Notes under the pieces: generated by a model
Told to the model about the DNA's origin: nothing
Databases searched by the model: none
Seen by the model: only the letters and a program-made list of their open reading frames with translations
Translations under genes and position numbers: made by a program
Shown: piece by piece, positions 41,926 through 53,163 of the stretch
Numbering within the stretch: the first letter of the stretch is position 1
Layout of the letters: every line of letters begins with the position of its first letter
Assembly (NCBI GenBank): GCA_025353925.1
Contig: JANXNV010000173.1
Span: forward strand, 1 to 56,025
Length of the DNA: 56,025 nucleotides
DNA from: Armatimonadota bacterium
GTDB taxonomy: Bacteria; Armatimonadota; Armatimonadia; Armatimonadales; Capsulimonadaceae
Reading direction: 5' to 3'

Positions 41926-41988
41926 AGGGGATTTGTAACCTCAGGTTAATCCCCTCGGCGGTTGAGAGGAGTACAATCAGGATATAAT
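41926..41988 (+). promoter_or_regulatory. Palindrome and -10 box upstream of the ferritin-like genes
   Basis: AGGGGAT (41926-41932) and ATCCCCT (41949-41955) enclose TAACCT-C-AGGTTA (41936-41948), together a nearly continuous 30-bp inverted repeat. TATAAT follows at 41983-41988, with TTGAGA at 41962-41967 as a possible but closely spaced -35. The palindrome lies just upstream of the promoter, between it and the divergent P450 gene, so it could be a regulator site for either. Confidence 0.5.
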
Positions 41989-42046
41989 ATGCGCGTACTG
42001 ATATTCGCCTACCTAGGCAGGGACCCTCAGAAAGGAATTCCGCACC

Positions 42047-42865
42047 ATGACCGATGCACCTGATTTTCTCCGAGACGCCGTGAGCCGTCGCACATTCCTG
42101 GCTCGTATGACCGCAGCCGGACTGGGCACGGCGGCAGCCGCGCTGATCGCCGGATGCGGCGGCAGTGGAGGGGGCGGCGGTTCGACCACTCCCGGCAACC
42201 CGCTGACCACATTCGCTGACCAAGCCAACTTCCCCGGGATCCCCGGCGCGAATGAGAATACCGTTGTTCTCAATTACGCTTTGACCCTGGAAACCCTGGA
42301 AGCCGACCTTTACCGCCAGGCGCTGAACATTGCCGCAGGCAAAGACATCGGTACCCCGCTTCCGAACGACGTTTCCGGCTACACGCTGGCTGTGCCGAAT
42401 GGCGGCCTGGATACTTCTACCCCCGGCGGAGCGGGCAGTGTCGGATTCCTATATCTCAAGCAGTATGCTGGTGTCGAAGCCGCACACCGCGACTTCCTGC
42501 GGACCGCGCTCGGCGCAAATGCCGTCCCGGCGAACCCCAAGGGTTACAATCTGGGCCTGGCAGCAGGAACCGACCTCAAAACGATCCTGCAGCTGATCCG
42601 CACGGTTGAAGAGACCGGCGTGACGGCCTACCTCGGCGCGGCAGGTTTCCTGACCGATGCGTCCCTGGTGCAGATTGCTTCCAGTATTTACACGACCGAA
42701 GCGCGGCATTCGTCCGGCATGAACTATATCCTGGGCCTTCCCACGGGACCGACCGGCGACGTCGGCGGCAGCCAGCCTGCGAAGGATGTTTCCGCAGATG
42801 AGTTCGAGTTTGCGCAGACGCCCAAAGCCGTCCTGAACGCCGTTCGCCCGTTCTTCATTCAATAA
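42047..42865 (+). CDS. Tat-exported ferritin-like domain (Ferritin_2) protein
   Basis: A 272-residue protein with a twin-arginine signal (SRRTFLARMTAAGLG) followed by LIAGCGGS, which reads as a lipobox, so it may be a Tat lipoprotein. The four-helix core has LETLEADLYRQAL, VEAAHRDFLR, VEETGVTAYLG and TTEARHSSGMNYI, giving Glu and ExxH positions suited to a di-iron site. Proteins of this group (often called ferritin-like or desiccation-related) are exported and of uncertain activity. It is followed after 48 bp by a paralogue without a signal. Confidence 0.82.
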   Translation: MTDAPDFLRDAVSRRTFLARMTAAGLGTAAAALIAGCGGSGGGGGSTTPGNPLTTFADQANFPGIPGANENTVVLNYALTLETLEADLYRQALNIAAGKDIGTPLPNDVSGYTLAVPNGGLDTSTPGGAGSVGFLYLKQYAGVEAAHRDFLRTALGANAVPANPKGYNLGLAAGTDLKTILQLIRTVEETGVTAYLGAAGFLTDASLVQIASSIYTTEARHSSGMNYILGLPTGPTGDVGGSQPAKDVSADEFEFAQTPKAVLNAVRPFFIQ

Positions 42866-42913
42866 ATTCGTGATCCAATAACTTCGTTGGATACTCAGAA
42901 AGGTACCTAAATC

Positions 42914-43693
42914 ATGCCGACGCATGCCACTCTCTATTTCGGAGCTGATCCGAAGATCGCCAACACGACTTCGGTTGCGATCCCTAACTCATCCACCAAG
43001 GCCGGCTCCGGCGCCGACGTCAAGGTGCTGAACTTCGCTCTTGCCCTGGAGACCCTGGAAGCCGAGCTTTACCGCCAAGCGATCCTGCGGCTGACCACCG
43101 GCGGCAAGGACTTTTACGGCAATACCATCACCGGTCTGGGCCTCACCGGCCCCGATGTCACCTACCTGCAGACCTTCGCGCGGGTCGAGTCCGAGCATCA
43201 GAAGTTTCTCGAAGGTGCGCTGGGCGGCAACTGGGCCGTCGCCGCCGGAGCCGGGTTTGATTTCGGATTTGCCGATACGAACCTGTTTGGTAAGCCTGCC
43301 CTGGACCGATTCAACACAGTCGCTCTGGTCTACGCCGCCGAGCAGACCGGCATCTCTGCCTATCTGGGCGGTGCCGGCCCCGGCGGCCTCACCCCCGGCG
43401 GCCCCTACCTGGGCATCGCCGCCAGCATCCTCGGCACAGAAGCCCGCCATACGACGGCGGTCGCGATCCTGCTGAACGGCAATCCGAACCTCTTCCCGCA
43501 GCTCAAAGCCAAGCTGGCAACAGCTCCTCTGATCAACGATACGGGGACCGGCGGCGGGATCGGTCTGGACACGGCTTTGGCCCCCGACGCGATCCTGAAT
43601 CAGGGCGGCCAGGTCGCTCCTGACACCACAGTCGCAGGGGATGGCCGGATCAACCCGATCTCCGGCCCCAACGGCTTCGTCTTCGTTGGCTAG
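42914..43693 (+). CDS. Ferritin-like domain protein, paralogue without signal peptide
   Basis: A 259-residue protein with the same helix motifs as its neighbour: LETLEAELYRQAI, VESEHQKFLEGAL, AEQTGISAYLGG and GTEARHTTAVAIL. It has no signal peptide or lipobox. It may act in the cytoplasm or be carried out bound to the Tat-exported partner, since Tat moves folded complexes. AGAAAGG precedes the ATG by about 7 nt. The C-terminal 50 residues are Gly-, Asp- and Ala-rich. A strong terminator follows. Confidence 0.8.
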   Translation: MPTHATLYFGADPKIANTTSVAIPNSSTKAGSGADVKVLNFALALETLEAELYRQAILRLTTGGKDFYGNTITGLGLTGPDVTYLQTFARVESEHQKFLEGALGGNWAVAAGAGFDFGFADTNLFGKPALDRFNTVALVYAAEQTGISAYLGGAGPGGLTPGGPYLGIAASILGTEARHTTAVAILLNGNPNLFPQLKAKLATAPLINDTGTGGGIGLDTALAPDAILNQGGQVAPDTTVAGDGRINPISGPNGFVFVG

Positions 43694-43711
43694 TCAAATC
43701 TGCCCTTTGTG

Positions 43712-43750
43712 AAAAGTGCGGGCCTCTCGTGAGAGAGGCCCGCACTTTTT
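43712..43750. terminator. Bidirectional terminator
   Basis: AAAAGTGCGGGCCTCTC and GAGAGGCCCGCACTTTT form a long perfect hairpin with a 4-nt loop. It lies between the ferritin-like gene stop (43693) and the convergent moaA stop (43759), with T or A runs on both sides. Confidence 0.9.
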
Positions 43751-43758
43751 TCTGTCTC

Positions 43759-44784
43759 TTACCCACCGATATGCGACATTTCCACTTTGGGCCGCAAGCG
43801 GCTCTCCTCGCTGCGCTGCTCGGAGTATCGGTCGCTGCGCACCGACCACAGACGGCGCACGGCGGTGGTGATCTCTTCGTCGGTGGATCCACCGCGCAGC
43901 AAGGCACGGAGATCGAAACCGTCCGCGGCGAAAAGGCAGGTGTACAGCCTGCCATCCGCGGAGAGACGGGCACGGCTGCAATCGCCGCAAAAGGGCTTTG
44001 TCACAGACGCGATGATCCCAATCTCGCCGCCGCCGTCCAGGTAGCGATAACGCGAAGCGACTTCGCCGGAGTAATTGGGCTGGATGGGTTCCAGTGGCAG
44101 GACGCGGTGGATACACTCGATGATCTCTGCCGCCGAGACGACATCCCCCAGCTGCCAGCCATTGGTTGCCCCGACATCCATGTATTCGATGAAGCGCAGA
44201 ATATTCCCCGTACCGTGGAACCGCTGGGCCATCGCCGCGATATCCCCGTCATTGATTCCGCGCTGGACTACCATGTTGATCTTCAGCGGGGTCAAACCGG
44301 CGGCTCGGGCGGCGTCGATTCCCTCCAGAACGCGCCCTACGGGAAACGCGACATCGTTCATTGACTGAAACACGCTGTCATCCAGCGAATCGAGGCTGAC
44401 GGTTACGCGGTTCAAGCCCGCCGCTTTCAGCACCTCGGCTTTGTGGGCAAGCAGCGCACCATTTGTCGTCAGTGTCAGGTCGCGCAGACCCGGCAAAGGC
44501 GCGAGCATGCCGATCAGTGTTTCCAGATCCCGGCGCAGAAGCGGCTCGCCGCCGGTCAGTCGTATCTTTTCAATGCCCAAACCCAGAAAGATCCGTGCCA
44601 GCCGGGTGATCTCCTCAAAGCTCAGCAGCTCTCTGGGGGGCAGAAACGCGAAGTCGCGCCCAAATATCTCCTTCGGCATGCAGTAGGTGCAGCGGAAGCT
44701 GCAGCGGTCAGTCACCGAGATACGCAGGTCGCGGAGCGGGCGGGAGAACGTGTCGTGAACGGTCAAAGGGATCGCTTCAGGCAT
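43759..44784 (-). CDS. moaA: GTP 3',8-cyclase MoaA
   Basis: A 341-residue radical SAM enzyme. The SAM cluster motif is in [13 protein letters not shown], with [12 protein letters not shown] as the SAM-binding GGEP. The C-terminal second cluster has [20 protein letters not shown], and the protein ends in the conserved Gly-Gly tail (SHIGG). It makes 3',8-cyclo-GTP, the first step of molybdenum cofactor synthesis. No other moa or mob gene is in the window, so the pathway genes are dispersed. It is divergent from the LacI-type regulator. Confidence 0.96.
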   Translation of the reverse strand: MPEAIPLTVHDTFSRPLRDLRISVTDRCSFRCTYCMPKEIFGRDFAFLPPRELLSFEEITRLARIFLGLGIEKIRLTGGEPLLRRDLETLIGMLAPLPGLRDLTLTTNGALLAHKAEVLKAAGLNRVTVSLDSLDDSVFQSMNDVAFPVGRVLEGIDAARAAGLTPLKINMVVQRGINDGDIAAMAQRFHGTGNILRFIEYMDVGATNGWQLGDVVSAAEIIECIHRVLPLEPIQPNYSGEVASRYRYLDGGGEIGIIASVTKPFCGDCSRARLSADGRLYTCLFAADGFDLRALLRGGSTDEEITTAVRRLWSVRSDRYSEQRSEESRLRPKVEMSHIGG

Positions 44785-44833
44785 GATACTGTTATACCCG
44801 TATCGGAGCGCCTTTAGTTTTTGTGCTCAAGTG

Positions 44834-44879
44834 TTGACAATCCATAACATTCAAGGTATAGTCGATGAAACTGGTTTCA
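44834..44879 (+). promoter_or_regulatory. Promoter and LacI-type operator of the regulator gene
   Basis: TTGACA (44834-44839) and TATAGT (44857-44862) are 17 bp apart. TGAAACTGGTTTCA (44866-44879), a palindrome of the classical LacI/GalR-family operator form, covers the expected start site. A second overlapping palindromic part, GAAACCGGTT, follows directly. This arrangement indicates repression of the gene by its own product. Confidence 0.75.
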
Positions 44880-44905
44880 GAAACCGGTTGGAATGAGGAC
44901 AGCAA

Positions 44906-45883
44906 GTGACGATCGAAGAGCTGGCCGGAGCAGTTAACCTTAACAAAAGCTCGGTCTCGCGCATCCTAAACGGAAAGGGACAGGGACACTCATCCCAGAC
45001 TCAGAAACGGGTACTGGATGCAGCCGCGGCTCTGAGATACCGGCCAAATCCGACTGCGCGTGCGTTGGCGACGGGAGCTACCCAGATCATCGAGCTTTGG
45101 ATGATGACGCACGAGGATTATTCGCCTTACTTCGGGACTCTGCACCATTGTCTGCATCGTATCGGGGTTGCCCACGGCTACCGCCTGATTGAAGAGGATG
45201 TGAGTCGGACCATCTCCGCAGATACGCCGGTCGCCCCGCCGAGCCAATGGCCGGTGGATGGAATATTGAACTGCGATTTTGATCCGAGGTCTGCGCTGTA
45301 CCGTCACTTGACTGCTGACCGGCAGATACCTATCGTCCATATCGGGCAGGAAGTAGACCCGGATAGAGATTATGTCCAACTGGATGTTCATACCGGAGCG
45401 CAGGAAGCGGTGACACACCTGCTGGCAGCGGGATGCCGCCGGGTCGGAATGGTTCGCTCCCAGGCAGACACGCGCGATACCGCTTACACCGAGATTATGG
45501 AGGATGCGGGCAAAGGCACGGAATTCGTCGCCGCATCGAACCACTCACGAAGTGCGGGCCGTCAGGCACTACTTGACTATGTACGCACCTTCGGCTGTCC
45601 GGATGGTTTATTTTGCGCCAATGACGAGCTTGCCATCGGCTGCTATCTGGCCCTGATGGAGCTGGGGCTGCGTGTGCCCGTTGACGTTCTGCTGGTAGGC
45701 TTTGACGGACTGGAGAATGCACGCTTGTTCCCCTGTCCCATCAGCAGCGTTATCGTGCCTCTTGAAGAGATGGGCCGGATCGGCTGGGAGCTGCTGGTTC
45801 GGCGGCTCTCCCACCCGGAGGCTCCGGTAGAACAGCGGGTGCTTGTCCCGCGCCTGGAAATCCGAAATTCCTCGCGTCGGTAA
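44906..45883 (+). CDS. LacI-family transcriptional regulator
   Basis: A 325-residue regulator. The N-terminal helix-turn-helix is TIEELAGAVNLNKSSVSRIL, with the hinge YRPNPTARALATG. A periplasmic-binding-protein-like ligand domain follows (VDGILNCDF, AVTHLLAAGCRRVGMVR, PDGLFCANDELAIGCYLAL, LVGFDGLE). It starts at a GTG and its promoter carries a matching operator. It probably senses a sugar. The next gene on the same strand encodes a DUF1559 prepilin-like protein; in armatimonads and planctomycetes such proteins often neighbour sugar-use regulators. Confidence 0.9.
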   Translation: MTIEELAGAVNLNKSSVSRILNGKGQGHSSQTQKRVLDAAAALRYRPNPTARALATGATQIIELWMMTHEDYSPYFGTLHHCLHRIGVAHGYRLIEEDVSRTISADTPVAPPSQWPVDGILNCDFDPRSALYRHLTADRQIPIVHIGQEVDPDRDYVQLDVHTGAQEAVTHLLAAGCRRVGMVRSQADTRDTAYTEIMEDAGKGTEFVAASNHSRSAGRQALLDYVRTFGCPDGLFCANDELAIGCYLALMELGLRVPVDVLLVGFDGLENARLFPCPISSVIVPLEEMGRIGWELLVRRLSHPEAPVEQRVLVPRLEIRNSSRR

Positions 45884-45927
45884 TCTAAGGAATAATTAAA
45901 GAAGTAGTCAAAGAAAGAAGAAAAGAA

Positions 45928-46788
45928 ATGTCAAAGCCTAGCCGCTGCCCAAATCGCTTGGGATTCACGCTCATTGAGTTGCTCGTCGTCATCGCAATTA
46001 TTGCGATCCTTGCCGCTATTTTATTTCCCGTATTCCAAAAGGTCCGTGAGAATGCCCGCAAAGCTTCCTGTCAATCCAATTTAAAACAAATTGGGTTAGC
46101 ACTGATTCAGTATTCGCAGGATAACGATGAGCGGCTTTGCTCCGCCTGGATCGGTACCCCGTTCGCCGGCTTCAACGCCTCGGACCCGAACCCCGCCAGC
46201 CCAAAGTACAAATGGATGGATATGGTCTATCCATTTGTGAAAAGCACTGGCGTATTTCATTGTCCGGATGACAGCGGCGGCCTGACGAAGGGAATCGGCG
46301 GGCTTGCTACCGGCACTTACATTCCGTATCAGCTCCTCGGAACGCCGGGGCAGCCCCACGCGCCCAACGATGAATATTATGGCAGCTACGCTATAAACGT
46401 GTTTAACTATCATCAGACTGCTGGGGTTCTGGATTACCCTAACATTGGACCGGGCAACAATCCTAACGGGGATGGAGGCGCTTATAACCTAGCTTCGCTC
46501 GTTTCACCGGCGACAGTTGTCTGGGTAACGGACAGTGACGGCGGTTTCCAAGCGGGTTGTGACTTCAACAACGAAAAGCAGGGGACGACCGGAAATATGC
46601 CGAACCTTTACTGTACCACTACGCCGGCGAATCTGATCAATGGCGATGTCTTCCTGGCGCGTCACGGTGCGCCGGATTTGATCAACACACTCTACTGCGA
46701 CGGGCATGTCAAATCGGTCCGGCCCAGCACGCTCCTGCAGTTAAACGCCGCTGGTTATCCAGCTCAGCTGACGATGCAGGGTTCCTAA
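45928..46788 (+). CDS. Prepilin-type N-terminal / DUF1559 domain protein
   Basis: A 286-residue protein with a type IV prepilin leader: basic N-terminus, then G-F-T-L-I-E with cleavage after Gly and Glu at mature position 5, and the hydrophobic helix [19 protein letters not shown]. The H-X9-DG tail feature is visible as [21 protein letters not shown], typical of DUF1559. These pseudopilin-like proteins are processed by prepilin peptidase and sit in the envelope; they occur in very many copies in Planctomycetota and Armatimonadota. It follows the LacI gene by 44 bp. Confidence 0.93.
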   Translation: MSKPSRCPNRLGFTLIELLVVIAIIAILAAILFPVFQKVRENARKASCQSNLKQIGLALIQYSQDNDERLCSAWIGTPFAGFNASDPNPASPKYKWMDMVYPFVKSTGVFHCPDDSGGLTKGIGGLATGTYIPYQLLGTPGQPHAPNDEYYGSYAINVFNYHQTAGVLDYPNIGPGNNPNGDGGAYNLASLVSPATVVWVTDSDGGFQAGCDFNNEKQGTTGNMPNLYCTTTPANLINGDVFLARHGAPDLINTLYCDGHVKSVRPSTLLQLNAAGYPAQLTMQGS

Positions 46789-46815
46789 CCCAAGCAGTTC
46801 AACACTCTCCTTTTG

Positions 46816-46850
46816 CTCCTGCTTCTTTAAAACGAAGCAGGAGTTTTTTT
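46816..46850 (+). terminator. Rho-independent terminator
   Basis: CTCCTGCTTC (46816-46825) pairs perfectly with GAAGCAGGAG (46834-46843) and is followed by seven T residues. It ends the regulator/DUF1559 transcript. Confidence 0.92.
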
Positions 46851-46863
46851 CGCCGTCTGCTCC

Positions 46864-46893
46864 TTGACGCAGAAGCCGTGTTTGTGCTATACT
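46864..46893 (+). promoter_or_regulatory. Sigma70-type promoter of gltBD
   Basis: TTGACG (46864-46869) and TATACT (46888-46893) are separated by 18 bp, leaving a leader of about 70 nt before the gltB ATG. No operator or riboswitch-like structure was noticed in the leader. Confidence 0.65.
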
Positions 46894-46971
46894 TCTCCTC
46901 CAAAAGACTGAAATTCTAACCCCACTGAAGCAGTCTCGCTGACGATTGATTTAGAAGAGGATCGCTCCCGC

Positions 46972-49900
46972 ATGAACCCGACTGGCCTGCCCCCTAAGCA
47001 GGGGCTATATGACCCGGACTTCGAGCATGATTCCTGCGGCGCAGGATTTGTCGTCAATATCAAGGGCAAAAAATCTCACGAGATCGTGAGCCAAGCTTTG
47101 ACTATCCTGCGAAACCTAGCCCACCGCGGCGCGTGCGGCAGCGAAGCCAACTCCGGAGATGGAGCCGGTATCCTGCTGCAGGTCCCCCATGCTTTCCTGG
47201 AACGTGAATGTGCAAAGCTCGGCTTTGCCCTGCCCGCGGCCGGAATGTATGCCCCCGGCATGGTCTTCCTGCCCCGCGACCCTGCCGAGCGGCAAGTCTG
47301 CGAAACCCTGCTGGAAAAAGTCGTGGCTGAGGAAGGCCAGACGTTTCTCGGGTGGCGCGACGTGCCGACCGACAACAAGACCCTGGGCGAGACGGCGATC
47401 GCGGCCCAGCCGATGATCCGTCAGTTTTTCGTCGGGCGCGGCGCAGGCATCACCGATGCACTCCATTTCGAGCGCAAGCTGTGCGTCATCCGCCAGGCCT
47501 CCGCACATCGCTTACTTCTGACCGGAATGGGCGGCAATGAGAAGTTTTACATCCCCAGCCTTTCGGCCCGTACCATCGTCTACAAGGGTATGCTGATGCC
47601 CGAGCAGGTGGATGAGTTCTTCCCTGATCTGCTGGACCCGACGATGGAAAGTGCCCTGGCACTGGTCCACTCCCGCTTCAGCACGAACACGTTCCCTAGC
47701 TGGGAGCGCTCACATCCCTACCGGATGATCGCCCACAACGGCGAGATCAACACGCTGCGCGGCAACGTTAACTGGATGCGTGCGCGTCAGGCACAGTTTG
47801 CGTCGGAGCTGTTCGGCGAAGACCTGCCGAAGATGCTGCCGATCATCGATGCCGAGGGCAGCGACTCGGCGATGTTCGACAACTGTTTCGAATTCCTGGT
47901 CCTGAGCGGCCGCTCCCTGCCGCACGCCATGATGATGATGATCCCCGAGCCGTGGGCCAATCACGAGAGCATGAGCGTGGACAAGAAAGCGTTCTACCAG
48001 TTTCACAGCTGCCTGATGGAACCCTGGGACGGCCCCGCCTCCATAGGCTTCACCGACGGAATCAGCATCGGAGCCGTGCTGGACCGGAACGGTTTGCGCC
48101 CGTCGCGCTACTACGTTACCAAAGACGACTTGGTCATCATGGCCTCGGAAGTCGGCGTGCTGGACATCGCCCCCGAGCGAATTTTGTCCAAGGGCCGCCT
48201 GCAGCCGGGCCGTATTTTCCTCGTGGACACGGAGCAGGGCCGGATTATCGGCGACGACGAGATCAAGGGCAGCATCGCGCAGGAGCATCCTTATGCCCAG
48301 TGGCTAAAGGACGAGCTGATTCAGCTCTCCGACCTGCCCCTGCCGACCGATGTGCCGACGACCACCCACGAGACGGTTTTGCAGCGTCAGCAGGCCTTCG
48401 GCTACACGTTTGAAGATTTGCGGCTTCTGATGGCCCCTATGGCGCGTCACGGGATCGAAGCTACCGGGTCCATGGGCACCGATACGCCGCTGGCCGTGCT
48501 GTCCGACAAGCCGCAGTCCTTGTTCAACTACTTCCAGCAGCTCTTCGCGCAGGTGACCAACCCGCCAATCGACTGCATCCGCGAGGAGATTGTAACTTCG
48601 GCAGGCATGACCATCGGCACCGAGGGGAACCTGCTGCATCCAACCTCGAAGAACGCCCGGCTGATCTCCTTGGCCTCGCCGATTCTCACAAATGAGGATC
48701 TGGCCAAGCTGCGCCAGTGTACCCTGCCCGAGTTCCAGGCGGTGACCCTCCCGATCGTTTTCAAGGCGTCGGAGGAAGCCGAAGGCTTGAAAGCGGCCCT
48801 GGATACCCTCTTCGCTCAGGCCGACCAAGCGATTGAGGACGGCAAGAATATCCTGATACTCTCCGACCGGAGCCTCGATGCCGAATATGCTCCCATCCCG
48901 GCCCTTCTGGCCTCGGCGGGCCTGCATCATCACCTGATCCGGCAGGGGACACGGACACGCATCGGCTTGGTGCTGGAATCGGGCGAGCCGCGCGAAGTGC
49001 ATCACTTCTCGCTGCTGGTCGGTTACGGCGTCGCAGCAATTAACCCCTATCTGGCCTTCGAGACCATCGATGACGCCATTCGGGAAGGCCTGCTGCTCGG
49101 GGTCACCCCCGAGACGGCCCATTACAACTACATCAAAGCGGCAGTCAAGGGGATCGTCAAAGTCATCTCGAAGATGGGCATCTCGACTGTCGAAAGCTAC
49201 TGCGGAGCGCAGCAGTTCGAGGCCATCGGTCTGCATGAGTCGGTCATCGACCGGTACTTCACCCGGACGGCGTCCCGCATCGGCGGGATCGGCATGGATG
49301 TCATCGCCCGCGAGGCGACGATCCGCCACGCACATGCTTTCCCGCCCCACGGCGAGATGCCGCACACCCTGGATACCGGCGGCAACTATCAGTGGCGTGC
49401 CGACGGCGAGTACCATTTGTTTAGCCCGCAGACGATCCACAAGCTGCAGCAGGCGGTGCGGACGGCAAACTACGGCGTCTTCAAAGAGTATTCGACCCTG
49501 GTCAACGAACAGCTGGAAAAGCGGGCCACCCTGCGCGGCCTGCTCGGGCTGAAGCTGGCGGACACCCCGATCCCGCTCGACGAGGTGGAACCATGGACGG
49601 AGATCGTCAAGCGGTTCAAGACCGGAGCCATGTCCTACGGCTCCATCAGTGCGGAGGCGCATGAGTCGCTGGCAATCGCCATGAACCGCATCGGCGGCAA
49701 GAGCAATACCGGCGAAGGCGGTGAGGATCCGGCACGGTTTATTCCCGATGCCAACGGCGACTCCCGCAACTCCGCCATCAAGCAGGTGGCCTCGGGTCGG
49801 TTCGGCGTGACCAGCCACTATCTGGTCAACGCCAAAGAGCTGCAGATCAAAATGGCCCAGGGCGCGAAGCCCGGCGAGGGCGGCCAGCTTCCGGGCGCGA

Positions 49901-51570
49901 AAGTCTATCCCTGGATCGCCAAGGTGCGCTTCTCGACCCCCGGTGTCGGCTTGATTTCGCCGCCGCCGCACCACGACATCTACTCGATTGAAGACCTGGC
50001 CGAGCTGATCCATGACCTGAAGAACGCCAATACGAAGGCCCGAATCAGCGTCAAGCTGGTTTCCGAAGTCGGAGTCGGCACTATCGCCGCCGGGGTCGCG
50101 AAGGCCAAAGCCGATCTGGTGCTGATCAGCGGCCACGATGGCGGCACGGGCGCGTCGCCGCAGACATCCATCAAGCACGCGGGCATTCCGTGGGAGATGG
50201 GCCTGGCGGAAACGCATCAGACCCTGGTGCTGAACAACCTGCGCTCACGGATCGTGGTGGAGACCGACGGACAGCTTAAAACGGGCCGCGATGTGGTCAT
50301 CGCTGCCCTGCTCGGGGCGGAAGAGTTCGGCTTCGCAACTGCCCCACTGGTCTCGCTCGGCTGCATTATGATGCGTGTCTGTCACCTGAACACCTGCCCG
50401 GTGGGGATCGCGAGCCAGAACCCTGAGCTGCGAAAGAACTACACCGGAGACCCGGCCCACGCGGTCAACTTCATGAAGTTCGTCGCCGAAGAGGTCCGGG
50501 AGATCATGGCGTCCCTCGGGTTCCGCACACTGCTCGAGATGGTCGGCCAGACGGGCCGACTGGAAGCCAACCGGGCGATCAATCACTGGAAATCGCAGGG
50601 CCTAGACTTCTCAAATGTCTTCCATCAGCCCGAAGTCGGTCCGGAAGTCGGACGCTACAAGCAGATGGAGCAGGACCACGGTTTGGCGACCGCGCTTGAC
50701 AACACAACGCTCCTGGACCTCTGCGAGCCTGCCCTGGAGCGCGGTGAGCGTGTCGAGGCCCGCATGCCGATCAAGAACGTCAACCGTGTGGTCGGCACCA
50801 TTGTCGGCAGTGAGCTGACCCGCCGCTACGGTCAGCATGGCTTGCCCGAAGATACGATCAAGCTGACCTTCGACGGCTCGGCGGGCCAGTCCTTCGGGGC
50901 CTTTATGCCGCAGGGCATGACGCTGATTCTCAGCGGCGACGCCAACGATTATCTGGGCAAGGGCCTTTCGGGCGGCAAGATCGTGATCGCCCCGCCGGAA
51001 GGGTCGACGTTTATTCCGCGCGAGAACATCATCATCGGTAACACGGCCCTCTACGGAGCGACCGCCGGTGAAGTCTACATTCGCGGCATGGCCGGGGAGC
51101 GGTTCGCCGTTCGCAACTCGGGGGCCAATGCGGTCGTCGAAGGCGTCGGCGACCACGGCTGTGAGTACATGACCGGAGGCCGGGTGATCGTCCTCGGGCC
51201 GACGGGCCGCAACTTTGCGGCGGGCATGTCCGGCGGCATCGCTTATATCTGGGACGTTGACGGCGACTTCGCGACCCGCTGCAACAAGCAGATGGTCGGC
51301 CTAGAACCACTCTCCGATCTGGCCGAAATCGAAGAGGTTCGTCAGATGATCCGCCGCTACCAGGAATATACGAGCAGCGGCCACGCCGAGCGTCTTCTGA
51401 ACGAATGGGAGACGACAGTCACGCAGATGGTCAAAGTCATCCCGCACGACTACAAGCGGATGCTGGAAGCGATCTCCCGCAACGAGGCTTCCGGCCTCAG
51501 CGGCGAGGATGCACTACTGGCGGCCTTCGAAGAGAACGCCCACAGCCTGGCACGCACCGGCGGCGGGTAG
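46972..51570 (+). CDS. gltB: Glutamate synthase (NADPH) large subunit
   Basis: A 1532-residue protein of normal GltB length. The N-terminal amidotransferase begins after a 21-residue propeptide at C22 ([14 protein letters not shown]), the nucleophile for glutamine hydrolysis. The central and FMN-binding synthase domain includes [25 protein letters not shown] and [11 protein letters not shown]. The 3Fe-4S cysteines are in [15 protein letters not shown]. The C-terminal GltB3 beta-helix ([23 protein letters not shown]) is complete. It makes two glutamates from glutamine and 2-oxoglutarate with electrons from GltD. Confidence 0.97.
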   Translation: MNPTGLPPKQGLYDPDFEHDSCGAGFVVNIKGKKSHEIVSQALTILRNLAHRGACGSEANSGDGAGILLQVPHAFLERECAKLGFALPAAGMYAPGMVFLPRDPAERQVCETLLEKVVAEEGQTFLGWRDVPTDNKTLGETAIAAQPMIRQFFVGRGAGITDALHFERKLCVIRQASAHRLLLTGMGGNEKFYIPSLSARTIVYKGMLMPEQVDEFFPDLLDPTMESALALVHSRFSTNTFPSWERSHPYRMIAHNGEINTLRGNVNWMRARQAQFASELFGEDLPKMLPIIDAEGSDSAMFDNCFEFLVLSGRSLPHAMMMMIPEPWANHESMSVDKKAFYQFHSCLMEPWDGPASIGFTDGISIGAVLDRNGLRPSRYYVTKDDLVIMASEVGVLDIAPERILSKGRLQPGRIFLVDTEQGRIIGDDEIKGSIAQEHPYAQWLKDELIQLSDLPLPTDVPTTTHETVLQRQQAFGYTFEDLRLLMAPMARHGIEATGSMGTDTPLAVLSDKPQSLFNYFQQLFAQVTNPPIDCIREEIVTSAGMTIGTEGNLLHPTSKNARLISLASPILTNEDLAKLRQCTLPEFQAVTLPIVFKASEEAEGLKAALDTLFAQADQAIEDGKNILILSDRSLDAEYAPIPALLASAGLHHHLIRQGTRTRIGLVLESGEPREVHHFSLLVGYGVAAINPYLAFETIDDAIREGLLLGVTPETAHYNYIKAAVKGIVKVISKMGISTVESYCGAQQFEAIGLHESVIDRYFTRTASRIGGIGMDVIAREATIRHAHAFPPHGEMPHTLDTGGNYQWRADGEYHLFSPQTIHKLQQAVRTANYGVFKEYSTLVNEQLEKRATLRGLLGLKLADTPIPLDEVEPWTEIVKRFKTGAMSYGSISAEAHESLAIAMNRIGGKSNTGEGGEDPARFIPDANGDSRNSAIKQVASGRFGVTSHYLVNAKELQIKMAQGAKPGEGGQLPGAKVYPWIAKVRFSTPGVGLISPPPHHDIYSIEDLAELIHDLKNANTKARISVKLVSEVGVGTIAAGVAKAKADLVLISGHDGGTGASPQTSIKHAGIPWEMGLAETHQTLVLNNLRSRIVVETDGQLKTGRDVVIAALLGAEEFGFATAPLVSLGCIMMRVCHLNTCPVGIASQNPELRKNYTGDPAHAVNFMKFVAEEVREIMASLGFRTLLEMVGQTGRLEANRAINHWKSQGLDFSNVFHQPEVGPEVGRYKQMEQDHGLATALDNTTLLDLCEPALERGERVEARMPIKNVNRVVGTIVGSELTRRYGQHGLPEDTIKLTFDGSAGQSFGAFMPQGMTLILSGDANDYLGKGLSGGKIVIAPPEGSTFIPRENIIIGNTALYGATAGEVYIRGMAGERFAVRNSGANAVVEGVGDHGCEYMTGGRVIVLGPTGRNFAAGMSGGIAYIWDVDGDFATRCNKQMVGLEPLSDLAEIEEVRQMIRRYQEYTSSGHAERLLNEWETTVTQMVKVIPHDYKRMLEAISRNEASGLSGEDALLAAFEENAHSLARTGGG

Positions 51571-51637
51571 TTCGCAGTTATTTTCTCTCGCCTATCGTGG
51601 TGGGAGAGTTCAACCTTTAGAGACACGAGATTGACAC

Positions 51638-53122
51638 ATGGGAAAACCCACCGGGTTTATCGAATATCTGCGGGAGCTGCCGCTTGACCGCACGGCGACC
51701 GAACGCATCCGGGACTGGAAAGAGTTCCATCTGCACCTCGACGAGAAAACGCTGCGCGAGCAGGGTTCCCGCTGCATGGACTGCGGCATTCCGTTCTGCC
51801 ACACCGGCACGGTGCTGAACGGCATGGCATCGGGCTGTCCGATCAACAACCTGATTCCCGAATGGAACGATCTGGTCTATCGCGGCCTCTGGCGCGAAGC
51901 CCTGGACCGCCTGCACAAGACCAACAACTTTCCGGAGTTTACGGGCCGCGTCTGCCCCGCACCCTGCGAAGGGGCCTGCGTTCTGGGCATCACCTCACCG
52001 CCGGTGACCATCAAGAATATCGAATGTGCGATCATAGACAAGGGCTTTGAGGAGGGCTGGGTCGTCGCCAACCCGCCAAGCCGCCGCACAGGCAAGAAAG
52101 TCGCCGTGATCGGCTCCGGTCCTGCGGGCCTTTGCGCCGCCGCCCAGCTCAACAAAGCGGGCCATCTGGTCACCGTCTTCGAGCGCAGCGACCGCGTCGG
52201 CGGCCTGCTCACTTACGGCATTCCTAACATGAAGCTGGGCAAAGAACTCGTGGACCGGCGCGTCCGGCTGATGGAGCAGGAAGGGATCGCTTTCCTGACC
52301 GAGACCGAAGTCGGCAAGAACTATCCCGCGGACCGGCTGCAAAAAGAGTTTGATGCCGTTGTTCTCGCCACCGGGGCCACCAAGCCGCGCGGCCTGGCGG
52401 GCATCGAGGGCGGAGACCTAAAGGGCATTCACTACGCGATGGACTTCCTGACCGCCAACACGCAGAACGTGCTGGACGGCTCGAAGAACGATAAATTTGT
52501 CTCCGCCGAGGGGAAAGATGTTGTCGTGATCGGCGGCGGGGATACCGGCACGGACTGCGTCGGGACTTCCCTGCGCCACAAGTGCCGCAGCCTGGTCCAG
52601 CTCGAGATCCTCCCGAAGCCGCCGCTCTCGCGTGCCTCCGATAACCCGTGGCCGCAGTGGCCGAAGGTCTACCGATTGGACTACGGCCAGGAAGAAGCTC
52701 TGGCGATGTTCGGGGCCGACCCGCGCATTTACAACACGACAGTCAAGAAGTTCGTCGGCGATGAGCACGGCAATGTCAAAGAGGCGCACACGGTCCAGAT
52801 CGACTGGCAGCACGACGAGAATGGCCGCTTCGTGCCCGTCGAGATCCCCGGTACCGAGAAGGTCTCCGCCGCACAGGTCGTCCTGCTGGCGATGGGCTTT
52901 TTAGGCCCGGAGCAGACACTTCTAGACCAGCTCAATCTGGCCCGCGACTCCCGCTCGAATGTCGAAGCCGCCTACGGCAGCTACACGACCAACGTTCCAG
53001 GCGTCTTCGCCGCCGGTGACGTGCGGCGCGGCCAGAGCCTCGTCGTCTGGGCATTCAACGAAGGCCGGGAGGCAGCCCGCGAGTGCGACCGCTACCTCAT
53101 GGGCGAAACTCAGCTGCCGTAG
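51638..53122 (+). CDS. gltD: Glutamate synthase (NADPH) small subunit
   Basis: A 494-residue flavoprotein. Its N-terminal cysteines ([30 protein letters not shown]) hold two 4Fe-4S clusters. The FAD site is [15 protein letters not shown], the NADPH-type site [16 protein letters not shown], and the C-terminal [15 protein letters not shown] closes the FAD domain. It passes electrons from NADPH to GltB. It follows gltB by 67 bp on the same strand, in the usual gltBD order, and is followed by a strong terminator. Confidence 0.97.
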   Translation: MGKPTGFIEYLRELPLDRTATERIRDWKEFHLHLDEKTLREQGSRCMDCGIPFCHTGTVLNGMASGCPINNLIPEWNDLVYRGLWREALDRLHKTNNFPEFTGRVCPAPCEGACVLGITSPPVTIKNIECAIIDKGFEEGWVVANPPSRRTGKKVAVIGSGPAGLCAAAQLNKAGHLVTVFERSDRVGGLLTYGIPNMKLGKELVDRRVRLMEQEGIAFLTETEVGKNYPADRLQKEFDAVVLATGATKPRGLAGIEGGDLKGIHYAMDFLTANTQNVLDGSKNDKFVSAEGKDVVVIGGGDTGTDCVGTSLRHKCRSLVQLEILPKPPLSRASDNPWPQWPKVYRLDYGQEEALAMFGADPRIYNTTVKKFVGDEHGNVKEAHTVQIDWQHDENGRFVPVEIPGTEKVSAAQVVLLAMGFLGPEQTLLDQLNLARDSRSNVEAAYGSYTTNVPGVFAAGDVRRGQSLVVWAFNEGREAARECDRYLMGETQLP

Positions 53123-53163
53123 CCGGATCATTTCGGACACATTATTCACAAACGGAGGCGATG

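Noticed and set aside
48304-50217. 637-codon open frame on the minus strand
   Set aside because: It lies wholly antisense to gltB, whose motifs are intact; the amino-acid composition is the His/Arg/Gln-rich pattern of a G+C-rich shadow frame.
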